From contig NZ_NIBG01000017.1 in NCBI RefSeq assembly GCF_002270055.1, forward strand, positions 16,634 to 80,633: a stretch of 64,000 bases of DNA, in the 5' to 3' direction. The notes below the pieces were generated by a model. That model saw only the letters and a program-made list of their open reading frames with translations. It did not search any database and had not been told where the DNA came from. Positions 41,967 to 51,473 of the stretch are shown here, one piece after another. Origin of the DNA: Anaeromicrobium sediminis (GTDB lineage: Bacteria; Bacillota; Clostridia; Peptostreptococcales; Thermotaleaceae). The position numbers and the translations under genes are program-made. Within the stretch, counting starts at the first letter, position 1. The number at the start of each line of letters is the position of its first letter.

Positions 41967-42002
41967 AAAAAAACCTCCCCATGTATATATATGGAAAGGT
42001 TT
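41967..42002 (-). terminator. Terminator hairpin carrying the ZIP ribosome binding site
   Basis: On the minus strand AACCT-TTCCAT pairs with CATGG-GGAGGTT, and seven T residues follow and run straight into the ZIP ATG. The GGGGAGG ribosome binding site is part of the 3-prime arm. Confidence 0.7.
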
Positions 42003-42011
42003 GTTTTTATA

Positions 42012-43172
42012 TTACCTTTTCTCTAACTCATATCCTTTAAAACTCCACTTTAATAGGGATGGTGTCATAAGGGTTGTAGCCACTACAAGTACAATAGCTG
42101 AAGAAAACTCCTTATCTCCTATTAAGTTTAAAGAAAGGGCTAAGTTAGCTATGATTATGGATACCTCTGCCCTTGGAACCATGCCAATTCCCACTTGTAA
42201 TGATTCTTTTACAGAAAAACCTGTGGCTCTTGCTCCAAATCCACAACCAAATATTTTTCCTATTATTCCTAACCCTAATAATATTAAACTAAATGTAATA
42301 GCATATCCCAGTTCATTTAATTCTACTCCTAATCCTATAGATACAAAAAATATAGGTGTAAAGAAGCTATCAGATACGATTTGTATATCATGGGATATTT
42401 TATGCCTATAAGGGGTCATAGAAAGTATTACTCCTGCAAAATAGGCTCCTGTTACAGCAGCTACCCCTAAATCCTCTGAAAGATAAGCCAATAGTACACA
42501 GAATATTAAGGAGTATGATACTATTACTCTTCTTAAATTAAATTTATGATGGATCTTAAGTACAACCTTTATTATTATATATCCCAGCACAAAGGTTATT
42601 ATAAAGAAAGTTATTATTTTTAGTATTACACTTAAGACTCCACTTTCTGCATTTGGCCTTACCATACCTATTGTTAAGGTAAGAAGTATGATTCCTATAA
42701 TATCATCTATAATGGCTGCTCCTAATATGGCTATACCCTGTTTAGATCTTAAAAAACCAATCTCTTTTAGGGTCTGAACAGATATACTTACACTGGTAGC
42801 AATAGATATAAGTCCTAGTATTATACTACTAGGCATACTTTGTCCCATTAGATATGCGGCTCCACTTACTAGTCCCATAGGCACAACTACTCCTAATATG
42901 GCTATGGCCGTAGAAGATTTCCCTGATGCTTTTAATTCATCCACATCCGTTTCAAGACCCGCTATGAACATTAAAAATATAACTCCAATTTCCGCTAATT
43001 GACCAACTAATTCTGTTTTTTCTATGAGATTTATTCCCAATAAAATCCCCACTATTATTTGCCCTAGAACTACAGGCTGCCTCAGCCGCCTACTTATTAT
43101 CCCCCCAATTTGCGCTCCTAATAAAATAATACCAATATGCAACAAATACTCTAACTTGGGTGCTAGTTCCAT
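42012..43172 (-). CDS. Cation:proton antiporter, CPA2 family (KefB/NapA-like)
   Basis: 386 residues with about twelve membrane helices and no cytoplasmic TrkA domain. It has LGVVVPMGLVSGAAYLMG and ILGAAIIDDIIGIILLTLTIG with the Asp-Asp pair of electrogenic exchangers, then MVPRAEVSIIIANLAL. Such proteins exchange Na+ or K+ for H+. With a sodium ATPase it would link the two gradients. It lies downstream of one copy of the multi-hairpin element and upstream of the ZIP gene. Confidence 0.9.
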   Translation of the reverse strand: MELAPKLEYLLHIGIILLGAQIGGIISRRLRQPVVLGQIIVGILLGINLIEKTELVGQLAEIGVIFLMFIAGLETDVDELKASGKSSTAIAILGVVVPMGLVSGAAYLMGQSMPSSIILGLISIATSVSISVQTLKEIGFLRSKQGIAILGAAIIDDIIGIILLTLTIGMVRPNAESGVLSVILKIITFFIITFVLGYIIIKVVLKIHHKFNLRRVIVSYSLIFCVLLAYLSEDLGVAAVTGAYFAGVILSMTPYRHKISHDIQIVSDSFFTPIFFVSIGLGVELNELGYAITFSLILLGLGIIGKIFGCGFGARATGFSVKESLQVGIGMVPRAEVSIIIANLALSLNLIGDKEFSSAIVLVVATTLMTPSLLKWSFKGYELEKR

Positions 43173-43363
43173 AACCGATCCTTCTTTCTATATTTTTTAA
43201 TACTTTTAATATAAACTATTCTACCACTATAAAATTGTCTTTTCAAATATGTATACAGAATATTTATATTATTACTAATTATGATATTTATTCGTCAATA
43301 AAAAGACTATTGAAGAGTTATATATGTTTATATTTTTAGTCAATTACTATAAATATATTATTA

Positions 43364-43490
43364 TAAAAAATCATACTACGTATGATTCGTTATGGAACCC
43401 TATGGTTTCCTTCGACGATTACTATCGTAATCTGAACACCCTCCTTCAAAGAGGCAGGGGAATTCTTCCCCCACACCCCCTTATTTTTTT
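43364..43490 (-). ncRNA. Multi-hairpin element, copy 1
   Basis: About 125 bp. Read on the minus strand it has five consecutive hairpins: GGGGAA/TTCCCC, CCTC-TT/GAAGGAGG, GATTAC/GTAATC, GGAAACC/GGGTTCC and AATCATAC/GTATGATT. The last is followed by TTTTTTATAAT, so it looks like a terminator. The linkers GGGTGTTCAG and GTCGAAGG are identical to copy 2 at 46.6 kb, while the third and fifth stems differ in sequence but stay paired. No protein is conserved between the copies. Confidence 0.6.
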
Positions 43491-43531
43491 ACTTATCGGC
43501 AGTTTTGAAAATTTATAATTTCATATAGAGT

Positions 43532-43565
43532 AAAAAAAGACGCCAAATTTATTTAGCGTCTTTTT
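43532..43565 (-). terminator. Rho-independent terminator of prfA
   Basis: AAGACGC / GCGTCTT arms with an AT-rich loop and a run of T on the minus strand, immediately after the prfA stop. Confidence 0.9.
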
Positions 43566-43566
43566 A

Positions 43567-44634
43567 TTATTCTATGCTTTTTAATTTCTCTGCTTGGTCT
43601 GTAGTAATTAATGAATCTATTATTTCGTCTATTACTCCATCTAGTATTTGATCTAATTTGTAAAGAGTTAAGTTAATTCTATGGTCTGTAACTCTTCCTT
43701 GTGGGAAGTTGTAAGTTCTAATTCTCTCACTTCTGTCTCCCGTACCAACTTGAGATTTTCTCTCTTGAGCTATCTCAGCATTTTGTGCTGCTAATTCTCT
43801 ATCGTAGATTCTGGCCTTTAATATTTTAAATGCCTTATCCTTATTTTTAAGCTGAGATTTTTCATCCTGGCAAGATACAACTATACCTGTAGGTATGTGA
43901 GTAAGTCTTACGGCTGAGTCTGTAGTATTAACGGACTGACCACCATTTCCAGATGATCTGAATACATCTACACGTACATCATTCATATTAACATCTATTT
44001 CCACATCGTTTACTTCAGGTAAAACGGCTACAGTTGTGGTAGATGTATGGATTCTTCCACCAGATTCAGTAGCTGGGATTCTTTGTACTCTATGAACTCC
44101 ACTTTCAAATTTAAGTCTAGAGTAAGCCCCCTTACCCTTGATCATAAATACAACTTCCTTTATTCCACCTACTCCAGTTTCACTTAAACTCATCATTTCA
44201 ACTTTCCAACGTTGTCTTTCAGCATATCTTGTGTACATTCTAAGTAAATCAGAACCAAATAATCCTGCTTCATCTCCACCAGCACCAGCTCTAATTTCCA
44301 CTAATACGTTTTTCTCATCATTAGGGTCCTTAGGAATTAATAATAATTTCAAGTTAGCTTCAATATCTGGAAGTCTATCTTCAAGATCACTTAATTCCAT
44401 CTTAGCCATATCTCTGAATTCTTCATCATCACTTTCTTCTAAGATAGATTTGGCCTCTGCAATTCCGTCTTTAACTTCCTTATATTCCTTGTACTGATTA
44501 ACTATAGGTTCCATATCCGATAATTCTTTAATATATTTTTGCCATACCTTTTGGTCACCTATAATTTCCGGGTCTGCAACTTTATTACTAAGGTCTTTAT
44601 ACTTATCTTCAATAAAATCTAATTTTTCAAACAT
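43567..44634 (-). CDS. prfA: Peptide chain release factor 1
   Basis: 355 residues. The stop-codon-reading PxT element lies in [18 protein letters not shown], and the GGQ motif in [17 protein letters not shown] near residue 230. It ends translation at UAA and UAG. PrmC, whose gene follows upstream on the same strand, methylates the GGQ glutamine, so the pair is functionally linked and is 47 bp apart. Confidence 0.97.
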   Translation of the reverse strand: MFEKLDFIEDKYKDLSNKVADPEIIGDQKVWQKYIKELSDMEPIVNQYKEYKEVKDGIAEAKSILEESDDEEFRDMAKMELSDLEDRLPDIEANLKLLLIPKDPNDEKNVLVEIRAGAGGDEAGLFGSDLLRMYTRYAERQRWKVEMMSLSETGVGGIKEVVFMIKGKGAYSRLKFESGVHRVQRIPATESGGRIHTSTTTVAVLPEVNDVEIDVNMNDVRVDVFRSSGNGGQSVNTTDSAVRLTHIPTGIVVSCQDEKSQLKNKDKAFKILKARIYDRELAAQNAEIAQERKSQVGTGDRSERIRTYNFPQGRVTDHRINLTLYKLDQILDGVIDEIIDSLITTDQAEKLKSIE

Positions 44635-44681
44635 TATATCACCTCGTAATGGATACTTTAACAGTTTATTTTATCATTTTT

Positions 44682-45542
44682 TTACTTTTTTATCAAGGTA
44701 GCCATGACTACCCTTTCAATACCGCTTAAATCCTTTATTTTTTCTATGTTTTCATACCTACCGTCATTTTTAAACAAATCTGCCACCAATTGTCCCTGGT
44801 CATGACCTACTTCAAAGGCTACTAATCCTTCTTCTCTTAAATAGTTTGGACTCATCCTTACTATTTTCCTATAAAAATCTAGACCATCTTCTCCGCCATC
44901 TAATGCAAGACGGGGCTCATACTTGGACACTTCTATCTGTAGGTCATCTATGTGCTTTTTAGGTATATAAGGGGGGTTTGATACGATTATATCCAATTTT
45001 TTCATAGAATCTTCATCTATTGGAGTAAATAAGTCTCCCTTTAAGAACTTTATTTCCTTTTCTCTCAAGTTATTCTTAGCATTTTTACCTGCCACCTTTA
45101 ATGGAATGTCACTTATATCTACCCCATATAATTCTGTAGCATTAGTAAATTTTCCTAAACTTATTATTACGGCACCACTACCTACCCCTAATTCTAGTAT
45201 GGATTTAGTTTCATTTTTCTTTGCCCAGTCTATAACTGCCTCTACTAATATTTCCGTATCAGGTCTTGGAACTAATACTCCAGTCTCCACGTAAAAATCC
45301 ATTCCCATAAACTCTTGGTTATTAGTTATATATTGTAGAGGTATTCCACTCTTTCTTTTTTCTATAGATTCCATATATTTTGAGTATTCATCTTCACTTA
45401 ATATATTATTCTTATTTATTATTAAAAATAATCTATCCTTTTTTATTATATTACATAAGAGAACCTCTGCATCTAACAGAGGTGTTCTCACTCTTTCTAA
45501 GTTTTCAAATCCTAATTCCAAGGCTTCCTTTATTGTTACCAC
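44682..45542 (-). CDS. prmC: Release factor glutamine methyltransferase PrmC
   Basis: 286 residues. SAM-binding ILELGVGSGAVIISLGK near residue 118 and the catalytic VSNPPYIPKKHID near 187 are present, with the N-terminal PrmC helical domain. It methylates the Gln of the GGQ motif in release factors. It overlaps the upstream yqhQ gene by 7 bp, so the yqhQ-prmC-prfA group is probably one operon. Confidence 0.96.
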   Translation of the reverse strand: MVTIKEALELGFENLERVRTPLLDAEVLLCNIIKKDRLFLIINKNNILSEDEYSKYMESIEKRKSGIPLQYITNNQEFMGMDFYVETGVLVPRPDTEILVEAVIDWAKKNETKSILELGVGSGAVIISLGKFTNATELYGVDISDIPLKVAGKNAKNNLREKEIKFLKGDLFTPIDEDSMKKLDIIVSNPPYIPKKHIDDLQIEVSKYEPRLALDGGEDGLDFYRKIVRMSPNYLREEGLVAFEVGHDQGQLVADLFKNDGRYENIEKIKDLSGIERVVMATLIKK

Positions 45543-46486
45543 AAGTCCATCTCCTCGTCTTTCACTATAACACTCTCAAGTGCCTTTATGGCCACTTCTA
45601 TTTGTTTATCATCCGGTTCTTTAGTAGTTAGCTTTTGCATTAAAAGTCCTGGGTAACTTATCATACAAATGAACTTAGATCTTCTCTTTCCTGCCCATTT
45701 TATAATTTCATAGGATATGCCTCCTACTACAGGAATTAATACAAATCTAGATAGGACTCTCATCATTACACTAGGCCAACCTATAGTTGAGAATAATATT
45801 AAACTTATGATCATAACTATCATTAAAAAACTAGTTCCACATCTAGGATGTAGGGTTGTGAATTTCTTTACATTTTCCACTGTTAATGGTTGCCCGCTTT
45901 CATAGCAGTGGATAGTTTTATGCTCTGCACCATGATATTGAAATACCCTTTGTATATCCTTCATTCTAGATATTAAAACTATATATGCTACAAACATGAA
46001 TATTCTTACAAAACCTTCTGCTAAATTTAAAGCTAAGTTACTAGTGGTAAATTTCTTTACAAATTGTGTAAGTAATGTGGGAGTTATGATAAAAAGTCCC
46101 ACACCCATTACAAGGGCAAAGAACACGGACATGTATATTAGTATATCTCCAGTTTTATCTCCAAATTTATTTTCTATCCAAAGTTCAAACTTACTTTTCT
46201 TATAATCTTCTTCTTCCTCATAAAATTCTGCTGAATAAGTAAGAGCACGAACTCCCACTACCATGGAATCAATAAGGGCAAAGACACCTCTTATTAATGG
46301 CGTTTTTGCTATTTTACTTTTAAAAAGAGGACTTACTTTTTCTTTTTTTACTTCTATTTCAGAATCAGGCTTTCTTACGGCTATGGCAATATCCTCAGGA
46401 CCTCTCATCATGACCCCTTCAATTATGGCCTGACCACCTATACTTGTGGGTCTTGCTTGTTTTAAAAATATTTTTTCAAAATCCAC
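45536..46486 (-). CDS. DUF1385 family membrane protein (YqhQ-like)
   Basis: 316 residues. The family start IGGQAIIEGVMMRGPEDIAIAVR and FQYHGAEHKTIHCYESGQPL near residue 190 are clear, with about four or five membrane helices. Its function is unknown to me. The gene is regularly next to prmC, prfA, rpmE and rho in Clostridia, as here. The downstream overlap with prmC implies cotranscription. Confidence 0.88.
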   Translation of the reverse strand: MDFEKIFLKQARPTSIGGQAIIEGVMMRGPEDIAIAVRKPDSEIEVKKEKVSPLFKSKIAKTPLIRGVFALIDSMVVGVRALTYSAEFYEEEEDYKKSKFELWIENKFGDKTGDILIYMSVFFALVMGVGLFIITPTLLTQFVKKFTTSNLALNLAEGFVRIFMFVAYIVLISRMKDIQRVFQYHGAEHKTIHCYESGQPLTVENVKKFTTLHPRCGTSFLMIVMIISLILFSTIGWPSVMMRVLSRFVLIPVVGGISYEIIKWAGKRRSKFICMISYPGLLMQKLTTKEPDDKQIEVAIKALESVIVKDEEMDLW

Positions 46487-46571
46487 TCTAATCTTCCTCT
46501 CATAAATGTCCTATATTTGATTTTAGCACAAATTTTTATATATTGTAAATGTCCAAAGGTTGGTTAACCTA

Positions 46572-46697
46572 TAAAAAAGCATACTCCGTATGCTTCGCTA
46601 TGGAACCCTATGGTTCCCTTCGACGCAACTAAAGTTGCTGAACACCCTCCTTTAAAGAGGCAGGGGAATCCTTCCCCTACAACCCCTTCATTTTTTA
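46572..46697 (-). ncRNA. Multi-hairpin element, copy 2
   Basis: About 125 bp, closely similar to copy 1. Stems on the minus strand: GGGGAA/TTCCCC, CCTC-TT/AAGGAGG, GCAAC/GTTGC, GGAACC/GGTTCC and AAGCATAC/GTATGCTT followed by TTTTTTATAG. Shared linkers are GGGTGTTCAG, GTCGAAGG and CGAA. It lies between the tdk terminator and the yqhQ start. The element keeps its fold while stem bases change, which suggests a selected RNA (or single-stranded DNA) structure. Confidence 0.6.
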
Positions 46698-46734
46698 TCC
46701 ATAGATTTTTATATATTATAATTTCCTTGGGGAT

Positions 46735-46776
46735 AAAAAAAACCTTAAGCTTAAATATATTAAGTCTTAAGGTTTT
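46735..46776 (-). terminator. Rho-independent terminator of tdk
   Basis: AAAACCTTAAG / CTTAAGGTTTT arms of 11 bp followed by T residues on the minus strand. Confidence 0.9.
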
Positions 46777-46781
46777 ATATA

Positions 46782-47360
46782 TTAATCCCTTGGTACTTCG
46801 TGATGTAATCTACATCTAGCTTCATAACTTTCTGTAGCTCCCACTAAAATAGTAGGCTCATCGTACCCGGCAGGTTTTCCATTTATAAGTCTTTGTGTTC
46901 TATGGGCTGGATCTCCACAAATCATGCATACAGCTGTTATTTTGTCCACAAATTCTGCAATTGCTAAAAGTTCTGGTGTAGGTCCAAAGGGTTCTCCCCT
47001 AAAATCCATATCAAGCCCAGCTGCGATTACTCTTAGTCCCTTATTGGCTAATTGTCTTGCAACATTTACTACTTCCTTATCTAAAAATTGTACTTCGTCT
47101 ATGGCAACTACTTCCGTATCCATGTCCACATGGCCTAATATTTCACATGCCTTTTCTATTAAAATTGCATCATTCTTTTGTCCACTGTGGGATACTACTT
47201 CATCCACACTATATCTGTTATCTATAGCAGGTTTAAATACTAGAACTTTTTGCTTTGCTATTTTTGCCCTCTTTGTTCTTCTTATTAATTCTTCACTTTT
47301 ACCACTATACATAGGGCCAACTACAACTTCTATCCAACCATGGTGAGTGGGTCCGTACAT
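46782..47360 (-). CDS. tdk: Thymidine kinase
   Basis: 192 residues. P-loop [16 protein letters not shown] at residue 14, Walker [22 protein letters not shown] lasso region and zinc cysteines in [10 protein letters not shown] plus CRLHH at the end. It phosphorylates thymidine for salvage. The gene lies between rpmE and yqhQ and has its own terminators on both sides. Confidence 0.97.
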   Translation of the reverse strand: MYGPTHHGWIEVVVGPMYSGKSEELIRRTKRAKIAKQKVLVFKPAIDNRYSVDEVVSHSGQKNDAILIEKACEILGHVDMDTEVVAIDEVQFLDKEVVNVARQLANKGLRVIAAGLDMDFRGEPFGPTPELLAIAEFVDKITAVCMICGDPAHRTQRLINGKPAGYDEPTILVGATESYEARCRLHHEVPRD

Positions 47361-47414
47361 TATTTTGTGCCTCCTTCATGTGTGTAAATCCGTATAACTT
47401 CTTTTTTGAAACAA

Positions 47415-47442
47415 CAAAGGTTAGAGATTTAATCTCTAACCT
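47415..47442 (-). terminator. Terminator after rpmE
   Basis: GGTTAGAGATT / AATCTCTAACC perfect arms with a one- to three-base loop, followed by TTTGTTGTTTC on the minus strand. The stem words resemble family A repeats. Confidence 0.75.
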
Positions 47443-47473
47443 ATAGTATACATGTAGTATTAATCTAATAAGA

Positions 47474-47677
47474 TTACTTATTAAGACCATATTTTTTATT
47501 GAATTTATCAACACGTCCACCTTGGTCAACAAGTTTTTGCTTTCCAGTGTAGAACGGGTGACATGCAGAACAGATTTCTACTCTGATTTCATCTTTCACA
47601 GAACCTGTCTCAAATTCGTTACCACAAGCACATCTTACGTTAATAGTTTTGTAATCTGGATGGATACCCTTCTTCAT
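47474..47677 (-). CDS. rpmE: 50S ribosomal protein L31 (zinc-binding form)
   Basis: 67 residues from the ATG at 47677 ([13 protein letters not shown]), the usual length. The frame is open 19 codons further but family alignment and GAGGTGAG upstream support this start. Two Cys pairs (RCACGNEF and [13 protein letters not shown]) show it is the C+ type that binds zinc. It follows rho on the same strand. Confidence 0.96.
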   Translation of the reverse strand: MKKGIHPDYKTINVRCACGNEFETGSVKDEIRVEICSACHPFYTGKQKLVDQGGRVDKFNKKYGLNK

Positions 47678-47810
47678 CGCCAGCTCACCTCTTTCTTTAT
47701 TCATTTCTCTATGTTTAGTAATCAATTTACTCAATAACTATTACATTATAGCATATGTCAAATTATAGTTCAAGGTTTTTGTATATAACTTAACCATACA
47801 TAATTAGCAA

Positions 47811-49259
47811 TTATTTTAAGTTATTTTTTAGTGTGAATAAGAACTCTTCATTAGTTTTAGTTGCTGATAATCTAGTGATTATTTTACCTATAATCTCTTG
47901 AGTTGGATTATTTGATAAGGCCCTTCTTATTCTCCAGATAGACTCCAATTCCTTAGGAGATAAAAGTAAGTCTTCTCTTCTCGTTCCTGATTTGTTCACA
48001 TCTATAGCTGGGAATATTCTCTTTTCAGATAGTTTTCTATCTAAATGAAGTTCCATATTACCAGTACCCTTAAATTCTTCAAATATTACATCGTCCATTC
48101 TGCTTCCCGTATCTACTAGGGCTGTGGCTAAAATAGTTAAACTTCCACCCTCTTCTATATTTCTAGCAGCTCCAAAGAATCTCTTTGGCTTATGTAGTGC
48201 TCCTGGATCTAAACCTCCAGATAGAGTTCTTCCCGTTGGAGGAATAGTCAAGTTATAGGCCCTAGCAAGTCTTGTAATACTATCCAATAATATTACTACA
48301 TCTTTTCCCTGTTCCACTAGACGCTTGGCTCTATTTAAAACCATTTCAGCAACTTTAATATGATGACTAGGAAGTTCATCAAAGGTAGAATATATTACAT
48401 CTCCCTTAATGGACCTTTGCATATCAGTAACTTCTTCCGGTCTTTCATCTATAAGAAGAACTATAATCTCTATATCTTCATAGTTTTTTGCAATATTATT
48501 AGCAATTTTTTTAAGTAAAATAGTTTTACCAGCCTTAGGTGGTGCTACTATAAGACCTCTCTGGCCTTTTCCTATGGGAGCTATTAAATCTATTAATCTT
48601 GTAGCTAAGTCTGTTTGAGAATATTCAAGGGTAATTTTTTCATCTGGATAAATAGGAGTAAGATTATCGAAATTTGGTCTCTTAACTGCCACATCTGGCG
48701 AGTCGCCATTTACTTTTTGAACATAAAGAAGAGCTCTAAATTTTTCAGCACTTTTTGGTGGGCGAGTAATTCCTGACACTTTATCTCCAGTTTTCAGGTT
48801 AAATCGTCTTATTTGAGAAGGAGATACATATACATCTTGTTCACTAGTTAGGAAGTTATCAAATCTTAAAAATCCAAATCCACCTTCTGTTATTTCAAGT
48901 ACACCCTCCACATGGTTTACTTCCTTACTATTGTCTATTTCATTGTTAATTTTATCTGGGAGTGTTTTTCTATCCATATTTATAATTTTCTTAGGGGGTT
49001 GTGATTTTCTAGTTTGTGTATTTGTTCCGTCTGACCTTGTAGATTGTATTTTCTCAGATTTCATTTCTTTTAACTTAATGTTTTCATTCTCTTCCACTTT
49101 TACTTTACTATCCTCTATTGTTGTTTCTTCCTTACTATATTTTTTAATTTCCTCTATTAATTCTTTTTTCTTAAATTTACTTATCCCCTTTATGTCTAAT
49201 TTCTTAGCCATGGTTCTAAGCTCATCTAGTTTCTTATTTTCTATATTATCTATTGGCAA
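47811..49259 (-). CDS. rho: Transcription termination factor Rho
   Basis: 482 residues from a TTG at 49259. GGAGGTG lies 4 bp before it and the sequence then opens with the Rho N-terminal SAP-like motif [28 protein letters not shown]. An ATG 17 codons upstream lacks a site, and its extra residues look non-homologous. An acidic and basic insertion (residues 40-100) separates this from the RNA-binding cold-shock fold ([14 protein letters not shown]) and the ATPase core (P-loop [16 protein letters not shown] and R loops). It ends untranslated transcription. Confidence 0.95.
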   Translation of the reverse strand: MPIDNIENKKLDELRTMAKKLDIKGISKFKKKELIEEIKKYSKEETTIEDSKVKVEENENIKLKEMKSEKIQSTRSDGTNTQTRKSQPPKKIINMDRKTLPDKINNEIDNSKEVNHVEGVLEITEGGFGFLRFDNFLTSEQDVYVSPSQIRRFNLKTGDKVSGITRPPKSAEKFRALLYVQKVNGDSPDVAVKRPNFDNLTPIYPDEKITLEYSQTDLATRLIDLIAPIGKGQRGLIVAPPKAGKTILLKKIANNIAKNYEDIEIIVLLIDERPEEVTDMQRSIKGDVIYSTFDELPSHHIKVAEMVLNRAKRLVEQGKDVVILLDSITRLARAYNLTIPPTGRTLSGGLDPGALHKPKRFFGAARNIEEGGSLTILATALVDTGSRMDDVIFEEFKGTGNMELHLDRKLSEKRIFPAIDVNKSGTRREDLLLSPKELESIWRIRRALSNNPTQEIIGKIITRLSATKTNEEFLFTLKNNLK

Positions 49260-49330
49260 ATTTGCACCTCCGAAATCTCCCATAGATATAGGATTGCCAT
49301 GTATGAACATAGTTTATACACATAGGCTAA

Positions 49331-49391
49331 AAGTTTAGAGTTGGAGTTTAGGTTTTAAAATATCTTAAACCTAAACTCTCAAACCTTAACT
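49331..49391. repeat. Intergenic hairpin repeat, family A, upstream of rho
   Basis: GAGTTTAGGTTT and AAACCTAAACTC are exact complements, extended by AAGTTTAGAGTT at the outside. It lies in the glpX-rho gap. Confidence 0.8.
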
Positions 49392-49405
49392 TTTATATCC
49401 TATAT

Positions 49406-50380
49406 CTATTCATTTTTTGTATAGCATGGTTTTTTATCTAATCTGTGTATACTCTCTATAAATCTTACAGTTCCTGTCTCTGCTCTCATTACTACAGAGT
49501 GAGTTTTTGCTGTATTGTTACTACCATAAGTTATGCCTCTTAACAATTCCCCATCAGATATGCCCGTAGCTGCAAAGTACACTTGATTACCCTTTACCAA
49601 GTCTTCCATGTACATAACTTTATCAACCTCTACATTCATACTTTTACATCTTACTATTTCTTCTTCTTCATAGGCAACAAGTTTTCCTTGAAATTCGCCT
49701 CCAAGACATTTTAGAGCAGCAGCTGCTATTACCCCTTCTGGTGCTCCTCCTATTCCCAACATAATGTCTACACCAGTCTCTTCGAAACATGTAGCTATGG
49801 CTGCAGCCACATCCCCTTCCTGAAATAATTTGATCCTAACACCTAATTCTCTACACTCTTTAATTATACCTTCATGTCTTTCTCTATCCAACATGGAGAC
49901 AGTTAAATCTTCAATATTCTTATTTAAAGCTTTTGCTACGTTTATTATATTATATTTTACTGATTCATTTAAATCAATAGCTCCTTTTGCTTTTGGCCCT
50001 ACTGCTATTTTATCCATATACATATCTGGTGCATTAAGTAGATGCCCCCTCGGTGCTATTGCCACTACAGATACGGCATTTGGAAGACCTTTAGCCACAC
50101 AGCTAGTTCCATCTACCGGATCTACTGCTATATCCACTTCAAGACTGTTTTCATTCTGCTTTCCTATTCTTTCTCCTATATATAACATGGGAGCTTCATC
50201 CATCTCCCCTTCTCCTATTACTACTACTCCATTAATATTTAATGTATCTAACATGGCTCTCATGCCATCTACAGCAGCTTGGTCTGCTATATTTTTATCT
50301 CCACGTCCAAGATACTTTGCTGACTCTAATGACGCAGCCTCTGTTACTCTCGCTAAGTTTAATGCCAAATTTCTATCCAT
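49406..50380 (-). CDS. glpX: Class II fructose-1,6-bisphosphatase (GlpX), copy 1
   Basis: 324 residues. Metal-binding motifs VVIGEGEMDEAPMLYIGE and VDIAVDPVDGTSCVAKG are present, as is GIGGAPEGVIAAAALKCLGG. It hydrolyses fructose-1,6-bisphosphate in gluconeogenesis. A second glpX sits just upstream, about half identical by eye. Its phosphatase motif reads DPVDGT where copy 2 has DPLEGT. Confidence 0.93.
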   Translation of the reverse strand: MDRNLALNLARVTEAASLESAKYLGRGDKNIADQAAVDGMRAMLDTLNINGVVVIGEGEMDEAPMLYIGERIGKQNENSLEVDIAVDPVDGTSCVAKGLPNAVSVVAIAPRGHLLNAPDMYMDKIAVGPKAKGAIDLNESVKYNIINVAKALNKNIEDLTVSMLDRERHEGIIKECRELGVRIKLFQEGDVAAAIATCFEETGVDIMLGIGGAPEGVIAAAALKCLGGEFQGKLVAYEEEEIVRCKSMNVEVDKVMYMEDLVKGNQVYFAATGISDGELLRGITYGSNNTAKTHSVVMRAETGTVRFIESIHRLDKKPCYTKNE

Positions 50381-50412
50381 TTTTAGTTCCCCCTGTTTAT
50401 TGATTAGTTGTT

Positions 50413-50466
50413 AAAAAAGGCTAGAATACTAAAATAAAACTTGTTTATTTTATAACATTCTAACCT
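50413..50466 (-). terminator. Terminator between the two glpX genes
   Basis: Long arms ending AGGTTAGAAT / ATTCTAGCCT, with a small central loop and TTTTTT on the minus strand. The two glpX genes are therefore probably separate transcripts, at least in part. Confidence 0.8.
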
Positions 50467-50477
50467 ATATATTCTAA

Positions 50478-51473
50478 TTATTTATGTTTATTTAAAACAT
50501 CTATTAATATTTCATTTTTATCTAATTTATGTTGTGCATCTACAAATCTTATAGTACCTGTACTTCCTCTCATTACTACAGATTGAGTAGTTGCCCTATT
50601 GTCTTCTAAATATCTTACACCTTGCAGGAATTCTCCATCAGATACTCCAGTAGCTGCAAAAAATACGTCATCACTACTTACTAAATCATCAAGACCAAGT
50701 ACAGTCTTTCTCTTTTCTTCAGTCCAACCTAGTTCTTCGCATCTTTCAAATCCTTCTTCATATATAGGTGCAATTATTCCTTGCATATCTCCACCTAAAC
50801 ATTTTATGGCAGCAGCAGCAAGTACCCCTTCTGGAGCTCCACCGGTTCCCATGAATATGTCTATTCCTGTGTCTTCAAAGCATGTGGCTATGGCAGCAGA
50901 TACATCACCATCACTAAATAATTTTATTCTACAACCAAGACGTCTTGCTTCTTTTATAATATCTTCATGTCTTTCCCTATCTTGTATAATCATAGTTAGG
51001 TCTCTAATATTCTTTTTACAAGCATCAGCTACTCTTATTAAATTATTTTCAACTGTATCTTTTATATCTATACAGCCCTTAGCTTTAGGTCCTACTGCAA
51101 TTTTTTTCATATATGTATCAGGTGCATGAAGTAATGTTCCCTTAGGTCCCATGGCCATTACGGCTATAGCATTAGGTAATCCTTTAGCTATAAGATTAGT
51201 TCCCTCAAGAGGGTCTACAGCTATATCTACTTCTGGGTCATCCACATTATACATACCTATTTTTTCGCCGATGTATAGCATTGGTGCTTCATCTAATTCA
51301 CCTTCACCAATTACCACTTCACCTCTTATTTTAATAGTAGCAAAAGTTTGTCTCATACCATCTACAGCCGCTTGATCTGCTGCTATCTTGTCTCCTCGAC
51401 CCATATATCTACCACAAGCTAGGGCGGCCGTTTCTGTAACTCTCACTAATTCTAATGCTAAATTTCTATCCAT
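50478..51473 (-). CDS. glpX: Class II fructose-1,6-bisphosphatase (GlpX), copy 2
   Basis: 331 residues. EVVIGEGELDEAPMLYIGEKIG, DIAVDPLEGTNLIAKGLPN and GTGGAPEGVLAAAAIKCLGGDMQG show an intact class II enzyme. It resembles the common GlpX type more closely (DPLEGT) than copy 1. Neighbour to a transaldolase, as in B. subtilis ywjI-ywjH where one GlpX is found. Start is given by AGGGTAAC and the conserved MDRNLALELVRVTE. Confidence 0.93.
   Translation of the reverse strand: MDRNLALELVRVTETAALACGRYMGRGDKIAADQAAVDGMRQTFATIKIRGEVVIGEGELDEAPMLYIGEKIGMYNVDDPEVDIAVDPLEGTNLIAKGLPNAIAVMAMGPKGTLLHAPDTYMKKIAVGPKAKGCIDIKDTVENNLIRVADACKKNIRDLTMIIQDRERHEDIIKEARRLGCRIKLFSDGDVSAAIATCFEDTGIDIFMGTGGAPEGVLAAAAIKCLGGDMQGIIAPIYEEGFERCEELGWTEEKRKTVLGLDDLVSSDDVFFAATGVSDGEFLQGVRYLEDNRATTQSVVMRGSTGTIRFVDAQHKLDKNEILIDVLNKHK

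Noticed and set aside
41353..42411. 352-codon plus-strand frame
   Set aside because: It is the antisense shadow of two membrane-protein genes (ZIP and antiporter). Proline/serine-rich low-complexity translation and no start signals.
43324..43518. 64-codon plus-strand frame over hairpin element copy 1
   Set aside because: No ribosome binding site, and the peptide is not kept in copy 2. The RNA-level structure explains the sequence better.
46610..46819. 69-codon plus-strand frame over hairpin element copy 2
   Set aside because: Antisense to the element and to the tdk terminator. Not conserved with copy 1.
47305..47532. 75-codon minus-strand frame between tdk and rpmE
   Set aside because: It overlaps the start of tdk and the end of rpmE in another frame and contains the terminator hairpin. 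No ribosome binding site.
49830..51129. Long plus-strand frames opposite both glpX genes
   Set aside because: Antisense shadows. The minus-strand genes have full family motifs and ribosome binding sites.
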